Positions 54,493 to 64,000 are shown, counted from the stretch's first letter. The stretch: 64,000 nt of DNA from Ignavibacteriales bacterium (GCA_026390775.1 JAPLFF010000007.1:992001-1056000); one strand, 5' to 3'. Notes: generated by a model from the sequence alone, not told the origin. Numbers and translations are program-made.

Positions 54493-55059
54493 ATGAATAG
54501 CGAATTTCTCGAAATAGAAAATGTGTTCGTCAACGCAGAGATTGTTGATATAAACTTTACGTGCGATCTTGCAAAATGCAAAGGTGCGTGTTGTACAATG
54601 GAAAGTGAGTTCGGCGCGCCAATTTCTAAAAACGAAATTGAAGAGATCAATAAAGTTCTTCCTGTTATATTAGAATATTTACCGAAAGATCACGTCGAAG
54701 AGATCAACAAGAACGGATTTTGGATGAATGTGAATGATGAGTTAATGACACGAAGTCTAAACAAGAGAGCCTGCGTTTTCGTAACTTGGGATAGTGATAT
54801 TGCAAAGTGCGGGATAGAGAAAGCACATAACGACGGAAAGATTGATTTTATAAAGCCTGTATCTTGTCATTTATTTCCAATTCGAATTTCAAATTTTAGC
54901 GGACCTGTACTGCGTTATGAAAGATATTCAGATTGTGGGCCCGCATTGGAAAAAGGAAATAATACTCAAATAAAAATTTTAGATTTCTGCCGTACTGCTC
55001 TTGAGAGAGAATTCGGCAAAGAGTGGTTTGAAGAAACAAAAAAAGCGGTTGATAATTAA
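54493..55059 (+). CDS. DUF3109 (YkgJ-like Cys-cluster) protein
   Basis: A 188-residue protein with Cys motif CDLAKCKGACCTMES near the N-terminus, later CVF, KCGIEKA, SCHLFPI, DCGPAL and DFCRTAL. This is the DUF3109/YkgJ-like putative metal-binding family. It ends two bases before rpoN and is therefore co-transcribed with it. Function unknown; the pairing with rpoN is recurrent only if checked in relatives. Confidence 0.85.
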   Translation: MNSEFLEIENVFVNAEIVDINFTCDLAKCKGACCTMESEFGAPISKNEIEEINKVLPVILEYLPKDHVEEINKNGFWMNVNDELMTRSLNKRACVFVTWDSDIAKCGIEKAHNDGKIDFIKPVSCHLFPIRISNFSGPVLRYERYSDCGPALEKGNNTQIKILDFCRTALEREFGKEWFEETKKAVDN

Positions 55060-55061
55060 CT

Positions 55062-56537
55062 ATGTTGTCACTTCATCAAAGATTGTCTTTACAGCAAAAA
55101 CTTTCTCCGCAGCAGATCCAATATCAGAAACTGCTGCAGTTGAATACTCTTGCGCTTGAACAGCGAATCAAAACAGAACTTGAGTTAAATCCGATACTTG
55201 AAGAATCTCTTGATGAAGAATTTGAATTATCACAGGAAGAGAATGAAGATTCTGATGAAGGCGAAGAATTAAAAACTGCCGACGAAGAAGAAAAATACGA
55301 CAGTAAAGAAGATGAGTTCGATCTTGAAGATTACATGAATGAGGCTGAATCGGAACATGAGTTTGACCGCATGAATAGAAGCCGTGACGATGAAAAGATT
55401 CGTCCGATCACTCCTCAGAAAAAATCCCTACGAGAAAATTTGATGGACCAGCTTCATATGCTCGATCTTACAGAAGAAGAGACGATCTTGGGCGAAAATA
55501 TAATCGGTGGATTGGATAAGGACGGTTATTTCAAACAGAGTTTAGAAAAGATGGTTCACGAATTAAATTTGTTTGAAAATATAAAAGTAACAGTTGAGGA
55601 TGCTGAAAAAATAATTAAGCAGATCCAAACGCTTGAACCGATTGGCATTGCTACAAGAAATTTACAGGAAGGTCTTCTTGTCCAGATTAGAAATTCATCT
55701 TACGATCCATACTATTCTTATATCGCAGAGAAAATTCTATCAGAACATTTTGAAGATTTTGCAAATAGGCGGTTCGATGCTATTCAGAAAGATCTTGATC
55801 TTTCAAAAGAAACTTTACGCACAACAATTGATGTGATTCAGAAATTAAATCCACGGCCGGGAGAAGGTAACATTGATTCCGAAGAGATGAATCAGATCAC
55901 GCCGGATTTTCTTATAGAAAAAGTTGAAGAGAATTATATTGTTACTTTAAACGATAGAAGTGTTCCATCCGTAACAATAAGTAAAACTTATCTTGAAATG
56001 ATAGACACTAACAAACGGAAAAGAAAAATTTCCAATCGTGAAAAAGAAACTTATAAGTTCTTGAGGGAAAAGTTTGATTCTGCAAAATGGTTTATTGCAT
56101 CAATTCAACAACGGCGACATACATTAATGAAGATCATGCGCGCTATTCTTGAAAAGCAATATGAATTTTTCGAGATGGGTCCCCGTTTTCTCAAACCGAT
56201 GATCTATAAAGATATTGCCGATGAAATTGGAATGGATATTTCCACCATCAGCCGCGTTGTAAATGGAAAATTTGTTCAGAGTCCGCAAGGTATTCATGAA
56301 TTAAAATATTTTTTCAGCGAAGGACTTTCTACTGATAGCGGCGATGATATTTCGAACAAACATATTAAAGAACTGATAAAAGAAATTTGCGACAACGAAC
56401 CGAAGGACAGTCCTTATAGTGACGATAGAATTGCAAGCATACTTCAGGAAAAAGGAATACACGTAGCTCGCCGAACGATTGCTAAATACCGCGAGGCGCT
56501 CAAAATATCCGTCGCGCGTTTGCGAAGGGAATTATGA
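55062..56537 (+). CDS. rpoN: RNA polymerase sigma-54 factor RpoN
   Basis: A 491-residue sigma-54: activator-interaction region I (about 1-45; LSLQQKLSPQQIQYQKLLQL), acidic region II (about 50-110), core-binding region (about 130-330), helix-turn-helix (about 370-400; YKDIADEIGMDISTISRVV) and the RpoN box (469-478, ARRTIAKYRE). It recognises -24/-12 promoters and needs ATP-dependent activators; three such activators are encoded in this window. Overlaps the NnrU-like gene by four bases. Confidence 0.95.
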   Translation: MLSLHQRLSLQQKLSPQQIQYQKLLQLNTLALEQRIKTELELNPILEESLDEEFELSQEENEDSDEGEELKTADEEEKYDSKEDEFDLEDYMNEAESEHEFDRMNRSRDDEKIRPITPQKKSLRENLMDQLHMLDLTEEETILGENIIGGLDKDGYFKQSLEKMVHELNLFENIKVTVEDAEKIIKQIQTLEPIGIATRNLQEGLLVQIRNSSYDPYYSYIAEKILSEHFEDFANRRFDAIQKDLDLSKETLRTTIDVIQKLNPRPGEGNIDSEEMNQITPDFLIEKVEENYIVTLNDRSVPSVTISKTYLEMIDTNKRKRKISNREKETYKFLREKFDSAKWFIASIQQRRHTLMKIMRAILEKQYEFFEMGPRFLKPMIYKDIADEIGMDISTISRVVNGKFVQSPQGIHELKYFFSEGLSTDSGDDISNKHIKELIKEICDNEPKDSPYSDDRIASILQEKGIHVARRTIAKYREALKISVARLRREL

Positions 56538-57199
56538 TTGCTATTGATGTTTTTATTATCATTTTACTCTTCACACTATTTGCTTTTTCACACACGCTGC
56601 TGGCATCGAATAAAATAAAAATTGCACTTGCAGAAAAACTTGGCGTAAAGATAGCTTTCTACCGGTTGTTTTATAATTTATCCTCATTGTTATTTTTTAT
56701 TGTCTTCTATGCGGCAGCACCAAAACCTAATGTAATTGTTTACGACTTACAGTTTCCTTTCGATATTATTACATTTGCACTCCAAGTTCTTTCGCTAATT
56801 GGATTAGTCTGGGCAACGCGACCGATCGACTTAAAAGAATTTCTCGGAACAGCTCAGATAGAACGTTACTTGCGTGGTGAATACAAAGTTGAAGATCTAG
56901 ATGAAAGACAAACTTTAAGGATCGAAGGTGCGTTTAAATTTGTACGTCATCCGATTTACTTGTTCTCAATTTTGTTTTTAGGTCTGCGTCCAACAATGAG
57001 TTTGTTTTACTTTATCATGTTCATTTGCATCGTTGTTTATTTTTATATCGGTTCGATTTATGAAGAACGGAAGCTTGTAGAAAAATTTGGCGATGAATAC
57101 ATAGAATATCAGAAAAATATTCCGCGATTGGTCCCTTTTGCGAAGTCATACTTGCAAAAGCCGGTATCCAAAATAGATTCCGGATCAAGTCCGGAATGA
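56534..57199 (+). CDS. NnrU/isoprenylcysteine-methyltransferase-like membrane protein
   Basis: A 221-residue protein with about five helices (DVFIIILLFTLFAFSHTLLA; LIGLVWATRP; HPIYLFSILFLGLRPTMS) and the conserved FVRHPIYLFSILFLG/EERKLVEKFGDEYIEYQ pattern of the ICMT/NnrU methyltransferase fold. The start overlaps rpoN (ATGA). Its last residues (SKIDSGSSPE) are encoded by a palindromic element at 57177-57197, so the C-terminus looks extended by insertion. Confidence 0.82.
   Translation: MIAIDVFIIILLFTLFAFSHTLLASNKIKIALAEKLGVKIAFYRLFYNLSSLLFFIVFYAAAPKPNVIVYDLQFPFDIITFALQVLSLIGLVWATRPIDLKEFLGTAQIERYLRGEYKVEDLDERQTLRIEGAFKFVRHPIYLFSILFLGLRPTMSLFYFIMFICIVVYFYIGSIYEERKLVEKFGDEYIEYQKNIPRLVPFAKSYLQKPVSKIDSGSSPE
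57177..57197. repeat. palindromic element ATTCCGGA-TCAAG-TCCGGAAT at the end of NnrU-like gene
   Basis: A perfect 8-bp arm repeat (57177-57184 and 57190-57197) around TCAAG, immediately followed by GACATT. The same kind of GTCATTCCGGACTTGATCC unit is known as a dispersed palindrome in many bacterial genomes. It encodes the last residues of the preceding gene and its TGA. Confidence 0.7.
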
Positions 57200-57221
57200 C
57201 ATTATTAAATTGGAGAGAGAA

Positions 57222-57758
57222 ATGAAAATTCGATCAACAACAATTTTAGGAATAATTAAAGACGGGCAAGCGGCACTTGGCGGAGACGGACAAGTTACGC
57301 TCGGCAACACGGTGATGAAGCATAACTCAATGAAGATCCGCAAGCTTCTTAATGGAAAAGTTATTTGCGGATTTGCAGGATCTACCGCAGATGCATTCAC
57401 ACTCTTAGCAAGATTTGAAGAAAAGCTTGAACAGTACAGCGGTAATGTTTACCGCGCCGTTGTTGAACTTGCAAAAGACTGGCGGACAGATAAATATTTA
57501 CGGAAACTTGAAGCAATGCTAGCAATCGTTTCGGAAGATAAAGCATTTATTGTTTCGGGTACCGGAGATGTAATCGAACCGGAAGATAATATTGTAGCAA
57601 TCGGAAGCGGTGGAATGTATGCTCTTGCCGCAGCAAAGATGTTAAAAAAATATAGCAACCTTTCTTCAAAAGAAATTGTAGAAGAAGCACTGAAAGTCGC
57701 AGCAGATATCTGCATTTATACAAACGAAAAAATTACTGTCGAAGTGATCGGCAAATGA
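57222..57758 (+). CDS. hslV: HslV protease subunit
   Basis: A 178-residue peptidase of the ClpQ family. The start ATG 57222 has GGAGAG upstream; the ATG at 57210 adds four residues. The catalytic Thr is the first of RSTTILGI, after a short N-terminal extension to be removed. [17 protein letters not shown] and [16 protein letters not shown] are typical of HslV. With HslU it forms the ATP-dependent HslUV protease. Confidence 0.94.
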   Translation: MKIRSTTILGIIKDGQAALGGDGQVTLGNTVMKHNSMKIRKLLNGKVICGFAGSTADAFTLLARFEEKLEQYSGNVYRAVVELAKDWRTDKYLRKLEAMLAIVSEDKAFIVSGTGDVIEPEDNIVAIGSGGMYALAAAKMLKKYSNLSSKEIVEEALKVAADICIYTNEKITVEVIGK

Positions 57759-57769
57759 GGAAACGAGTA

Positions 57770-59134
57770 ATGAAGAACAATATCACAAAAGATCTTACAC
57801 CTACACAAATTGTAAAAGAGCTGGACAAATATATCATCGGACAAGATGATGCAAAACGCGCTGTTGCAATTGCGTTACGGAATAGATGGAGACGCAGACA
57901 GGTTGATGAGAGTATGCGGGAAGAAATTATGCCGAACAATATTATTCTGATCGGTCCGACCGGAGTTGGTAAAACCGAGATCGCACGCCGTCTTGCTAAA
58001 CTTTCCGGTGCGCCATTTATAAAAGTTGAGGCATCTAAATATACCGAGGTTGGTTACGTTGGCCGTGATGTTGAATCAATGATACGCGATCTTGCTGAGC
58101 TTGCCGTTAGTATGGTTCGTTCCGAAAAGACAAACGAAGTACAGGAAAAAGCAGAGCGGGTGGCGGAAGAAAGAATTTTAGATCAACTAATTCCTCCGCA
58201 GAAAAAATCTTCAACGGTTGAAGATGAAAATGGCGAGAGCGAAGAATTGCGCAACGAAAAAACACGCGAGTGGATGAGAGAAAAACTCCGCAATGGAGAG
58301 ATGGATGATAAGTTAATTGAGTTCGATACATCTGCGCCAGCATTCGGTATGCAAGTTCTTGGTCCGATGGGAATGGATGATATGACGATGAACTTGCAAG
58401 AGATGATGAGCAGTATGATTCCCAAAAAGAAAAAGAAACGCAAAACGCCGATACGCGAAGCAAGAAAAATTATTGCGCAGGAAGAGGCAGAAAAATTAAT
58501 TGATCTGGAAGCTGTTCAGCGCGAAGCAATTAAACGCGTTCAAGAATCCGGAATTGTATTTATTGATGAGATAGATAAAATTGCCGGCGCCAAAAGTCAG
58601 CAAGGACCGGATGTTTCTCGCGAAGGAGTACAGCGCGATCTTCTTCCGATAGTTGAAGGCTCAACGGTAAATACAAAATACGGTCCGGTAAAAACCGATC
58701 ATGTTTTGTTCATCGCTTCCGGCGCATTTCATGTTTCAAAACCGAGCGATCTTATTCCGGAACTTCAAGGAAGATTTCCAATTCGCGTTGAATTGAAAAG
58801 TCTGAGTGAAGATGATTTTGTAAAGATTCTTACTATTCCGCAAAATGCGTTGCTCAAACAATATTCCGCGCTGCTGCAAACGGAGGGCGTTCAAATTTCA
58901 TTTAAGGATAATGCAATAACGGAGATCGCAAAAACAGCTGCGACCGTGAATGACCAGGTAGAAAATATCGGCGCAAGAAGATTGCACACAATTTTAACAA
59001 CTCTTCTTGAAGATATTTTATTTGAAGTGCCGGATAAAATGCCCGAAGCGGCAATCGAAATCACCGGAGAGATGGTAAATGAAAAACTTGACAAGATTGT
59101 TAAGAACAGAGATTTGAGTAAATATATTTTATAG
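57770..59134 (+). CDS. hslU: HslU ATPase subunit
   Basis: A 454-residue AAA+ unfoldase: [18 protein letters not shown] at the N-terminus, Walker [10 protein letters not shown], the pore-loop region near [16 protein letters not shown], Walker B in [13 protein letters not shown], and the C-terminal domain ending in NRDLSKYIL. The start is taken at ATG 57770 with AGGA eight bases upstream; ATG 57755 overlaps the hslV stop but has no ribosome site. Partner of the preceding hslV. Confidence 0.95.
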   Translation: MKNNITKDLTPTQIVKELDKYIIGQDDAKRAVAIALRNRWRRRQVDESMREEIMPNNIILIGPTGVGKTEIARRLAKLSGAPFIKVEASKYTEVGYVGRDVESMIRDLAELAVSMVRSEKTNEVQEKAERVAEERILDQLIPPQKKSSTVEDENGESEELRNEKTREWMREKLRNGEMDDKLIEFDTSAPAFGMQVLGPMGMDDMTMNLQEMMSSMIPKKKKKRKTPIREARKIIAQEEAEKLIDLEAVQREAIKRVQESGIVFIDEIDKIAGAKSQQGPDVSREGVQRDLLPIVEGSTVNTKYGPVKTDHVLFIASGAFHVSKPSDLIPELQGRFPIRVELKSLSEDDFVKILTIPQNALLKQYSALLQTEGVQISFKDNAITEIAKTAATVNDQVENIGARRLHTILTTLLEDILFEVPDKMPEAAIEITGEMVNEKLDKIVKNRDLSKYIL

Positions 59135-59172
59135 ATTCTTTTTGTAAAGTTTGTGAATTAGAGATATAAAGA

Positions 59173-60801
59173 ATGGCGATAAATATTATTTTCTTTGTTT
59201 CTGTAATTATTGTTGCGATTATTATTTCTAAATTTTATTCCGCCGTTCAACGATACCGCGCAATAAAAAAACTTCGTAATCAATGGGGAAAGTTTTCAGA
59301 GAATTCTACAGATCTGGAAATCTCAAAATTATTATTCCAATTCAAAGAGAAAAAAGAATCTGAAGATTATTACACACTAAATGATGGTACGTGGAATGAC
59401 CTCGATATGGACGAATTTTTAAAAACTGTAGATAGAACCATTACACCTATCGGTGCACAATATCTTTATGATCTTTTAAGAATACCGCTTCTAACTCAAG
59501 AAGAACTAATTGCGCGGGAAAACATAATTAATGCTGTTTCAAAGAACCGCGCTTTAAGAGAAAAAATTCAAGTCGCTTTATTGCCACTTGCAGGACCTTA
59601 TGTAAAATATTTAGTCTTTTCATTATGGACTCCTCTTCCGCAAAAGCCAAAATATGTTTTCGTATTTTATTGTCTGTCTGCACTTGCAATCTGGTTATTG
59701 ATTTTAGTTCTTTCGGGTTTTTTACACGTTGGTTTTATAATTATTCCCTTTGCGGTTAATTCAGTTGTTCTTTTTCTAAATCAGAATAAGTTGAAACAAT
59801 TTCTTGCGTCATTCCAGTATCTTGCAGTTTTAATCAATGTGGCAGGAAAAATTCATGATCTAATAAAAAATGATTTTCCGGAAGTCTGTGAAGATATAAA
59901 TAAAAACTTAAAGCCTGTCAGGTCGGTTGCGTATAATATTTACTCCCTTCAACTAAGTGAGAATAATCCGATTGCTGCTTATTTCAATATTTATTTCTTG
60001 TCTCAAATAACCGGATTTTATTCCGCTTTAAATAAGATAAAAATTAATCTTCACGGTTTGCGAAAGCTTTTTGAAACGGTCGGATATTTAGATGCAATGA
60101 TTTCAATTGCATCCTACAGGAAGCAGTTTCCCAATTTTACTACTCCTTTTTTTGGCAACAATTCTAATCACTTTAATGTTAAAGAAATATTTCATCCTTT
60201 AATTGTTGATCCCATCTCAAACGATTTTAGATTTGAATCGAAAAACATTCTTCTTACCGGATCCAACATGTCCGGCAAAACAACTTTCCTCAAAACGATT
60301 GGCATTAATGCCGTTCTTGCTCAAACCTTAAATATGTGTACAGCAAAAAAATATGAGGCCCCGTTTCTAAAAATAATTTCTTCCATTGAAAGAGCCGATG
60401 ATTTAATGTCCGGCAAAAGTTATTATATGGCGGAAGTTGAATCTATTCTTAGAATTGTTAATGCTTCATGTACAAATAATATTAATTTGTTTATCATTGA
60501 TGAAATTTTTAGGGGAACAAATTCAGTGGAAAGGACTGCAGCGTCAATTGAAGTTCTTAAATATTTGACAAACGGAAAAGATTTTACGATTCTAGCAACC
60601 CATGATTTGCAGTTAACTGAGATACTGAAAGAGAATTATCTAAACTATCACTTCCAGGAACAAATGACAGGAGACGGTCTTCACTTCGATTATAAACTTC
60701 ATAAGGGAAACGCAACAAGCAAAAACGCAATTGCTCTTTTAGAATATGTCGGCTACCCCAAATCAATCGTTGATGGAGCAAAAAGGTTAATAGAAAAATG
60801 A
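59173..60801 (+). CDS. membrane-anchored MutS-like ATPase
   Basis: A 542-residue protein with a hydrophobic N-terminus (IIFFVSVIIVAIIISKFY) and a second membrane pair around 160-215 (VFVFYCLSALAIWLLILVLS, GFIIIPFAVNSVVLFLN), then the MutS ATPase domain (about 340-542): GSNMSGKTTFLKTIG, LFIIDEIFRGTNSVERT. The mismatch-recognition and clamp domains of true MutS are missing, so it is not a mismatch-repair protein. Function unknown. Confidence 0.87.
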   Translation: MAINIIFFVSVIIVAIIISKFYSAVQRYRAIKKLRNQWGKFSENSTDLEISKLLFQFKEKKESEDYYTLNDGTWNDLDMDEFLKTVDRTITPIGAQYLYDLLRIPLLTQEELIARENIINAVSKNRALREKIQVALLPLAGPYVKYLVFSLWTPLPQKPKYVFVFYCLSALAIWLLILVLSGFLHVGFIIIPFAVNSVVLFLNQNKLKQFLASFQYLAVLINVAGKIHDLIKNDFPEVCEDINKNLKPVRSVAYNIYSLQLSENNPIAAYFNIYFLSQITGFYSALNKIKINLHGLRKLFETVGYLDAMISIASYRKQFPNFTTPFFGNNSNHFNVKEIFHPLIVDPISNDFRFESKNILLTGSNMSGKTTFLKTIGINAVLAQTLNMCTAKKYEAPFLKIISSIERADDLMSGKSYYMAEVESILRIVNASCTNNINLFIIDEIFRGTNSVERTAASIEVLKYLTNGKDFTILATHDLQLTEILKENYLNYHFQEQMTGDGLHFDYKLHKGNATSKNAIALLEYVGYPKSIVDGAKRLIEK

Positions 60802-60887
60802 AAGTTGTAAGTATTTTCTTTCCGGTTAGTTATATTTCCAACTGTCTATAAAATATTTATTTTTAGTTTAAACTTATTCGAGAAAAA

Positions 60888-61544
60888 TTGAAATCACCTA
60901 GAATTTATATAACAATTCTTCTTACGTTATTGATTATAGGCTGCACTTCAACAAATCCTACTCTTCAAATAATGAATCTCGGTGCGGCAAAGAATGCTGT
61001 TCAAGCATATTATGAATCAGGCGAGTTTGACCGCGAGTGTGCAAAGATAATTGATAATGCAATTGATCAAATAGACGGAATAAACCTTTCGGGAAAGTCT
61101 GCTGTAGTGTTTGATCTTGATGAGACTGCTCTTTCCAATTATGAATACACAAAGGAAATCGGATTCGGATACGTTGATAAGCTTTGGAACGAATGGCAGC
61201 AAAAAGGAATTGCGCCTGCAATCAAGGATACAAAACGATTTTATGACTATCTTCTTTCAAAGAATATACATGTAATATTTGTTACCGGACGTTATGCAGA
61301 AGTTGGTGAAGCAACGAAGAGAAATCTTATCGAACAAGGTTACGCAAAATTTGATACGTTGATTATACGATCGGATAACGAACGCAAAATTCCCACAGCT
61401 GAATGGAAAGCGGCAAAACGCGAAGAACTAGTTTCTAAAGGTTATAATATTATTGCTTGTATCGGTGATCAGTGGAGTGATCTTGTTGGCGATAGCACGG
61501 GAATAAAAATAAAATTACCGAGTTATTTATATCTGCTTGATTAA
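60888..61544 (+). CDS. HAD-superfamily acid phosphatase lipoprotein
   Basis: A 218-residue lipoprotein: start TTG at 60888, signal ending in LLIIGC, and a class B/e(P4)-type HAD phosphatase domain with VVFDLDETALSNYEY (the two catalytic Asp) and VIFVTGR and IACIGDQWSDLVGD. It removes phosphate from nucleotides or other esters in the periplasm. It is followed 8 bases later by another lipoprotein gene. Confidence 0.87.
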   Translation: MKSPRIYITILLTLLIIGCTSTNPTLQIMNLGAAKNAVQAYYESGEFDRECAKIIDNAIDQIDGINLSGKSAVVFDLDETALSNYEYTKEIGFGYVDKLWNEWQQKGIAPAIKDTKRFYDYLLSKNIHVIFVTGRYAEVGEATKRNLIEQGYAKFDTLIIRSDNERKIPTAEWKAAKREELVSKGYNIIACIGDQWSDLVGDSTGIKIKLPSYLYLLD

Positions 61545-61567
61545 ATCATATTGTGGAAAAATTATTT

Positions 61568-62311
61568 ATGCAGCATAGATTTAGAAATATATTTTTCTTT
61601 TTCTTCATTGCATTGTGTTCAATATCCCTTTTTTCATGTGCGCATAAAGATAATAACACAGATGAAATTGCTAATCCGGACCCAAACACACCGGAGGAAG
61701 CAGATCCGACTATAATTCCGAAATTTGTAATTAACGATTATATCGAATTGAGTAAGATATCTCAGATATCAAAATTCCGTTCCAGTGCCGGACACGATTA
61801 CTCGGACGAAATTGAACATTGCAGAAGTATGAAGCATTATTATAGGCCTTCCGACTATATAGACGCGTCAACTATAAAAATTTATTCTCCGATCAACGGA
61901 ACGGTTGATAGAACAATTGAGGAATGGGCGGGGACGCAAGTACAAATTAGGTCGGATCAATACCCTAATTATTATTTTATAATCTTTCACATAAATTTAT
62001 CAAGCCCACTAAAAGTTGGAGATAAAGTTATTGCCGGGAAACAGATCGGTACACACATCGGTTCACAAACTAGTTCCGATATTGCAGTAGTTCATATGAT
62101 TCCGAATCATCCCTATAATTCTATCCGAAAGTTGATCTCATACTTTGATGTTATAACCGACACGCTGTTTCAAAATTATCAGCAGCATGGAATTACCTCT
62201 CGCAATGATATTATTATTTCCAAAGAAGCTAGAGACGCTAATCCGCTTAATTGCAACGGAGAATATTTTACGACTTCTGAAACTATTGAGGATTGGGTGG
62301 TTTTGAAATAA
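61568..62311 (+). CDS. degenerate M23/LytM-like lipoprotein
   Basis: A 247-residue lipoprotein (start ATG 61568; signal ending in SLFSC) with a lysostaphin-like M23 fold: HDYSD (HxxxD), and VGDKVIAGKQIGTHIG as the typical strand pair. The HxH of active enzymes is replaced by VVH (AVVHMI), so it probably has no hydrolase activity. It may regulate an active LytM partner or bind peptidoglycan. Terminator-like hairpin follows. Confidence 0.75.
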   Translation: MQHRFRNIFFFFFIALCSISLFSCAHKDNNTDEIANPDPNTPEEADPTIIPKFVINDYIELSKISQISKFRSSAGHDYSDEIEHCRSMKHYYRPSDYIDASTIKIYSPINGTVDRTIEEWAGTQVQIRSDQYPNYYFIIFHINLSSPLKVGDKVIAGKQIGTHIGSQTSSDIAVVHMIPNHPYNSIRKLISYFDVITDTLFQNYQQHGITSRNDIIISKEARDANPLNCNGEYFTTSETIEDWVVLK

Positions 62312-62360
62312 AAATATTAAACAAATTGTTTGCTTAAGCGAGAATATGAGTTCCCAATAG

Positions 62361-62382
62361 AAAGCTGCTCTTATGCAGTTTT
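62361..62382 (+). terminator. terminator hairpin before valS
   Basis: AAAGCTGC (62361-62368) pairs with GCAGTTTT (62375-62382), one G-T pair, loop TCTTAT, then more T. Ends the lipoprotein transcription unit before valS. Confidence 0.65.
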
Positions 62383-62430
62383 TCTTTTTATTATATTTGC
62401 ATTCACTTATTATAAATTAAAGAACCGTTA

Positions 62431-64000
62431 ATGAATCCTAAAAATCTTGCAGATATTCCAAAAGCTTATAATCCGAAAGAAGCCGAAGACAAATGGTATA
62501 AGTATTGGGAAGATCACAATCTTTATCATTCAGAAGTTGATGATAGCAGAACTCCATATACAATTGTAATTCCTCCGCCGAACATTACCGGCATACTTCA
62601 CATCGGGCATATACTTAATAACACCCTGCAGGATATTTACATCCGCTACAAACGGATGAACGGATTTAATGCATGCTGGGTGCCGGGGATTGATCACGCA
62701 TCAATTGCCACTGAAGCAAAAGTAGTTGCTCTCTTAAAGGAAAAAGGAATTACTAAAGACGATATCTCGCGCGAAGAATTTTTAAAATATTGTTATGAGT
62801 GGAAAGAAAAATATGGCGGAATAATTTTTCAGCAGTTGCGCAAACTCGGCGTAAGCTGCGATTGGCAAAGAGAGCGGTTTACAATGGATGATCACTATTA
62901 CAAAAAAGTGATTGAAGCATTTGTAGATCTCTACAAAAAAGGTTTGATCTACCGTGGCTATAGAATGGTAAATTGGGATCCGGCTTCGAAGTCGGCAATC
63001 TCCGATGAAGAAGTTTTCTACAAAGAAGTTCAAGGAAAACTTTGGTATTTCAAATATCCGGTTAAGGATTCCAAAGAGTTTGTAATAGTTGCAACAACTC
63101 GCCCGGAAACTATGCTAGGTGATACCGGTGTTGCTGTTAATCCAGAAGACGAGCGCTACAAACATCTTATCGGAAAAACAATTATTCTTCCGATAGTTGG
63201 TAGACAGATTCCTCTTTTTGCTGATGAGTATGTTGATAAAGAATTCGGAACCGGTGCAGTTAAAGTAACTCCTGCGCACGATGAAAACGATTATGAAATG
63301 GGTAAGCGTCATAATCTTGAGTTCGTTAATATTTTTAATGAAGATGCTACAACAAACGGAAATGTGCCGAAAGAATTTCAAGAGATTGACCGTTATGAAG
63401 TCCGTAAAAAAGTAGTAGCGCGATTTGAGGAACTCGGTCTTCTTTATAAAACAGAAGACTACACTAATAAGGTCGGTTACTCCCAACGCGGCAACGTTCC
63501 TATCGAACCTTATCTTTCTGAACAGTGGTTTATGAAGATGGATGAACTATGCAAGCCGGCAATTCAATTTGTTATGGAGGGCAAAGTAAAATTTCATCCC
63601 GAACATTGGACAAAAACTTACGAACACTGGATGAGCAATATTAGAGATTGGTGTATATCCCGTCAATTATGGTGGGGACACCGCATTCCGGTTTGGTATC
63701 ATAAAACAACAAAGGAAATTTACTGCGAGGTTAATCCGCCGAAAGACATTGAGAATTGGCATCAAGATGATGATGTGCTTGATACATGGGCTTCAAGCTG
63801 GCTCTGGGCACAGGATGTTTTTACTAACAAGCGTGATCAAAAATATTATTACCCGACCGACCTACTTGTTACAGCACCAGATATAATTTTCTTTTGGGTT
63901 GCAAGAATGATCATCGCAGGATTGTACTTCATGAAAGAAATTCCATTCAAAGATGTTTACTTCACTAGCCTGGTGCGTGACATGCAGGGCAGAAAGATGA
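62431..64000 (+). CDS. valS: valyl-tRNA synthetase (partial, 5' part)
   Basis: About 523 codons are present, starting at ATG 62431 ([19 protein letters not shown]) and running off the right edge just before the KMSKS loop. HIGH motif is in [16 protein letters not shown]; editing domain motifs include [11 protein letters not shown] and TPAHDEND. It joins valine to tRNA-Val. The visible end [10 protein letters not shown] is the run-in to KMSKS. Confidence 0.97.
   Translation, partial: MNPKNLADIPKAYNPKEAEDKWYKYWEDHNLYHSEVDDSRTPYTIVIPPPNITGILHIGHILNNTLQDIYIRYKRMNGFNACWVPGIDHASIATEAKVVALLKEKGITKDDISREEFLKYCYEWKEKYGGIIFQQLRKLGVSCDWQRERFTMDDHYYKKVIEAFVDLYKKGLIYRGYRMVNWDPASKSAISDEEVFYKEVQGKLWYFKYPVKDSKEFVIVATTRPETMLGDTGVAVNPEDERYKHLIGKTIILPIVGRQIPLFADEYVDKEFGTGAVKVTPAHDENDYEMGKRHNLEFVNIFNEDATTNGNVPKEFQEIDRYEVRKKVVARFEELGLLYKTEDYTNKVGYSQRGNVPIEPYLSEQWFMKMDELCKPAIQFVMEGKVKFHPEHWTKTYEHWMSNIRDWCISRQLWWGHRIPVWYHKTTKEIYCEVNPPKDIENWHQDDDVLDTWASSWLWAQDVFTNKRDQKYYYPTDLLVTAPDIIFFWVARMIIAGLYFMKEIPFKDVYFTSLVRDMQGRKM

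Noticed and set aside
58107-58463. Minus-strand frame within hslU
   Set aside because: It lies entirely inside the clear hslU coding region and has no recognisable domain.

Overview
The window is a compact, AT-rich bacterial chromosome segment with no rRNA, tRNA, phage, insertion sequence or CRISPR array that I could see. The best guess for the source is the Ignavibacteria/Melioribacter side of the Bacteroidota-Chlorobi group. The main reasons are the type IX secretion (T9SS) sorting tail of the Kelch protein (NQNYPNPFNP motif at its start), many PorT-like outer-membrane barrels and DUF families common in that group (DUF4922, DUF5683, DUF3109), HslV with a short N-terminal extension, and a dual-ExbD TonB operon. 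This assignment is inference from gene content, not from a marker gene.

Layout. 1-3583 (minus): ExbB-ExbD-ExbD-TonB energy-transduction operon ending in a small membrane protein and a PstS-like phosphate-binding lipoprotein that runs off the left edge. 3878-7057 (minus): NtrC-type response regulator and membrane histidine kinase. 7350-11339 (plus): M1 metallopeptidase, half-size TSUP transporter, DMT exporter and PfkB sugar kinase, facing a fucose-isomerase-like gene (minus). 12.6-14.0 kb: short secreted proteins and what look like decaying gene remnants. 14.0-19.7 kb: methyltransferase, PH-domain membrane protein, an 11-residue-repeat Lys/Ala protein, an OmpR-type two-component pair and two barrel proteins. 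19.7-20.6 kb: RlpA-like protein and a secreted hypothetical. 21.0-23.5 kb: glycosyltransferase fused by ATGA overlap to a DUF4922 GalT/Ap4A-phosphorylase-like protein. 23.5-28.1 kb (minus): PAS kinase, NtrC regulator, STAS protein and receiver-PP2C phosphatase, a mixed sigma-54/partner-switching module; a second STAS gene lies at 29.7 kb after a U32 peptidase-family gene.

30.6-36.8 kb (minus) is the most distinctive block: a tight five-gene operon of lipoprotein, GAF-sigma-54 activator, PEGA-tailed Ser/Thr kinase, Kelch/T9SS protein and DUF5683 membrane protein. It looks like a self-contained envelope-signalling system that feeds sigma-54 transcription. 36.9-43.5 kb holds single-gene metabolic functions (PhzF, ITPase, esterases, thioesterase, DinB, RluA, YgjV-GNAT). 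43.6-53.6 kb holds alanine racemase, an uncharacterised 603-residue putative flavin TIM-barrel protein, a HEPN-like protein, a GH92 glycosidase flanked by heptanucleotide repeats, an ATP-cone/uridine-kinase fusion, a cupin and an M14 peptidase. 54.5-62.3 kb (plus) is a run containing DUF3109, rpoN, a NnrU/isoprenylcysteine-methyltransferase-like protein, hslV, hslU, a membrane MutS-like ATPase, an acid phosphatase and a degenerate M23-like lipoprotein. The window ends inside valS.

How the parts connect: sigma-54 (rpoN) and three sigma-54 activators are all within 53 kb, two paired with histidine kinases and one with a Ser/Thr kinase, so sigma-54 control is a theme of the window. Many products are secreted or envelope-associated and end in the outer membrane or periplasm.
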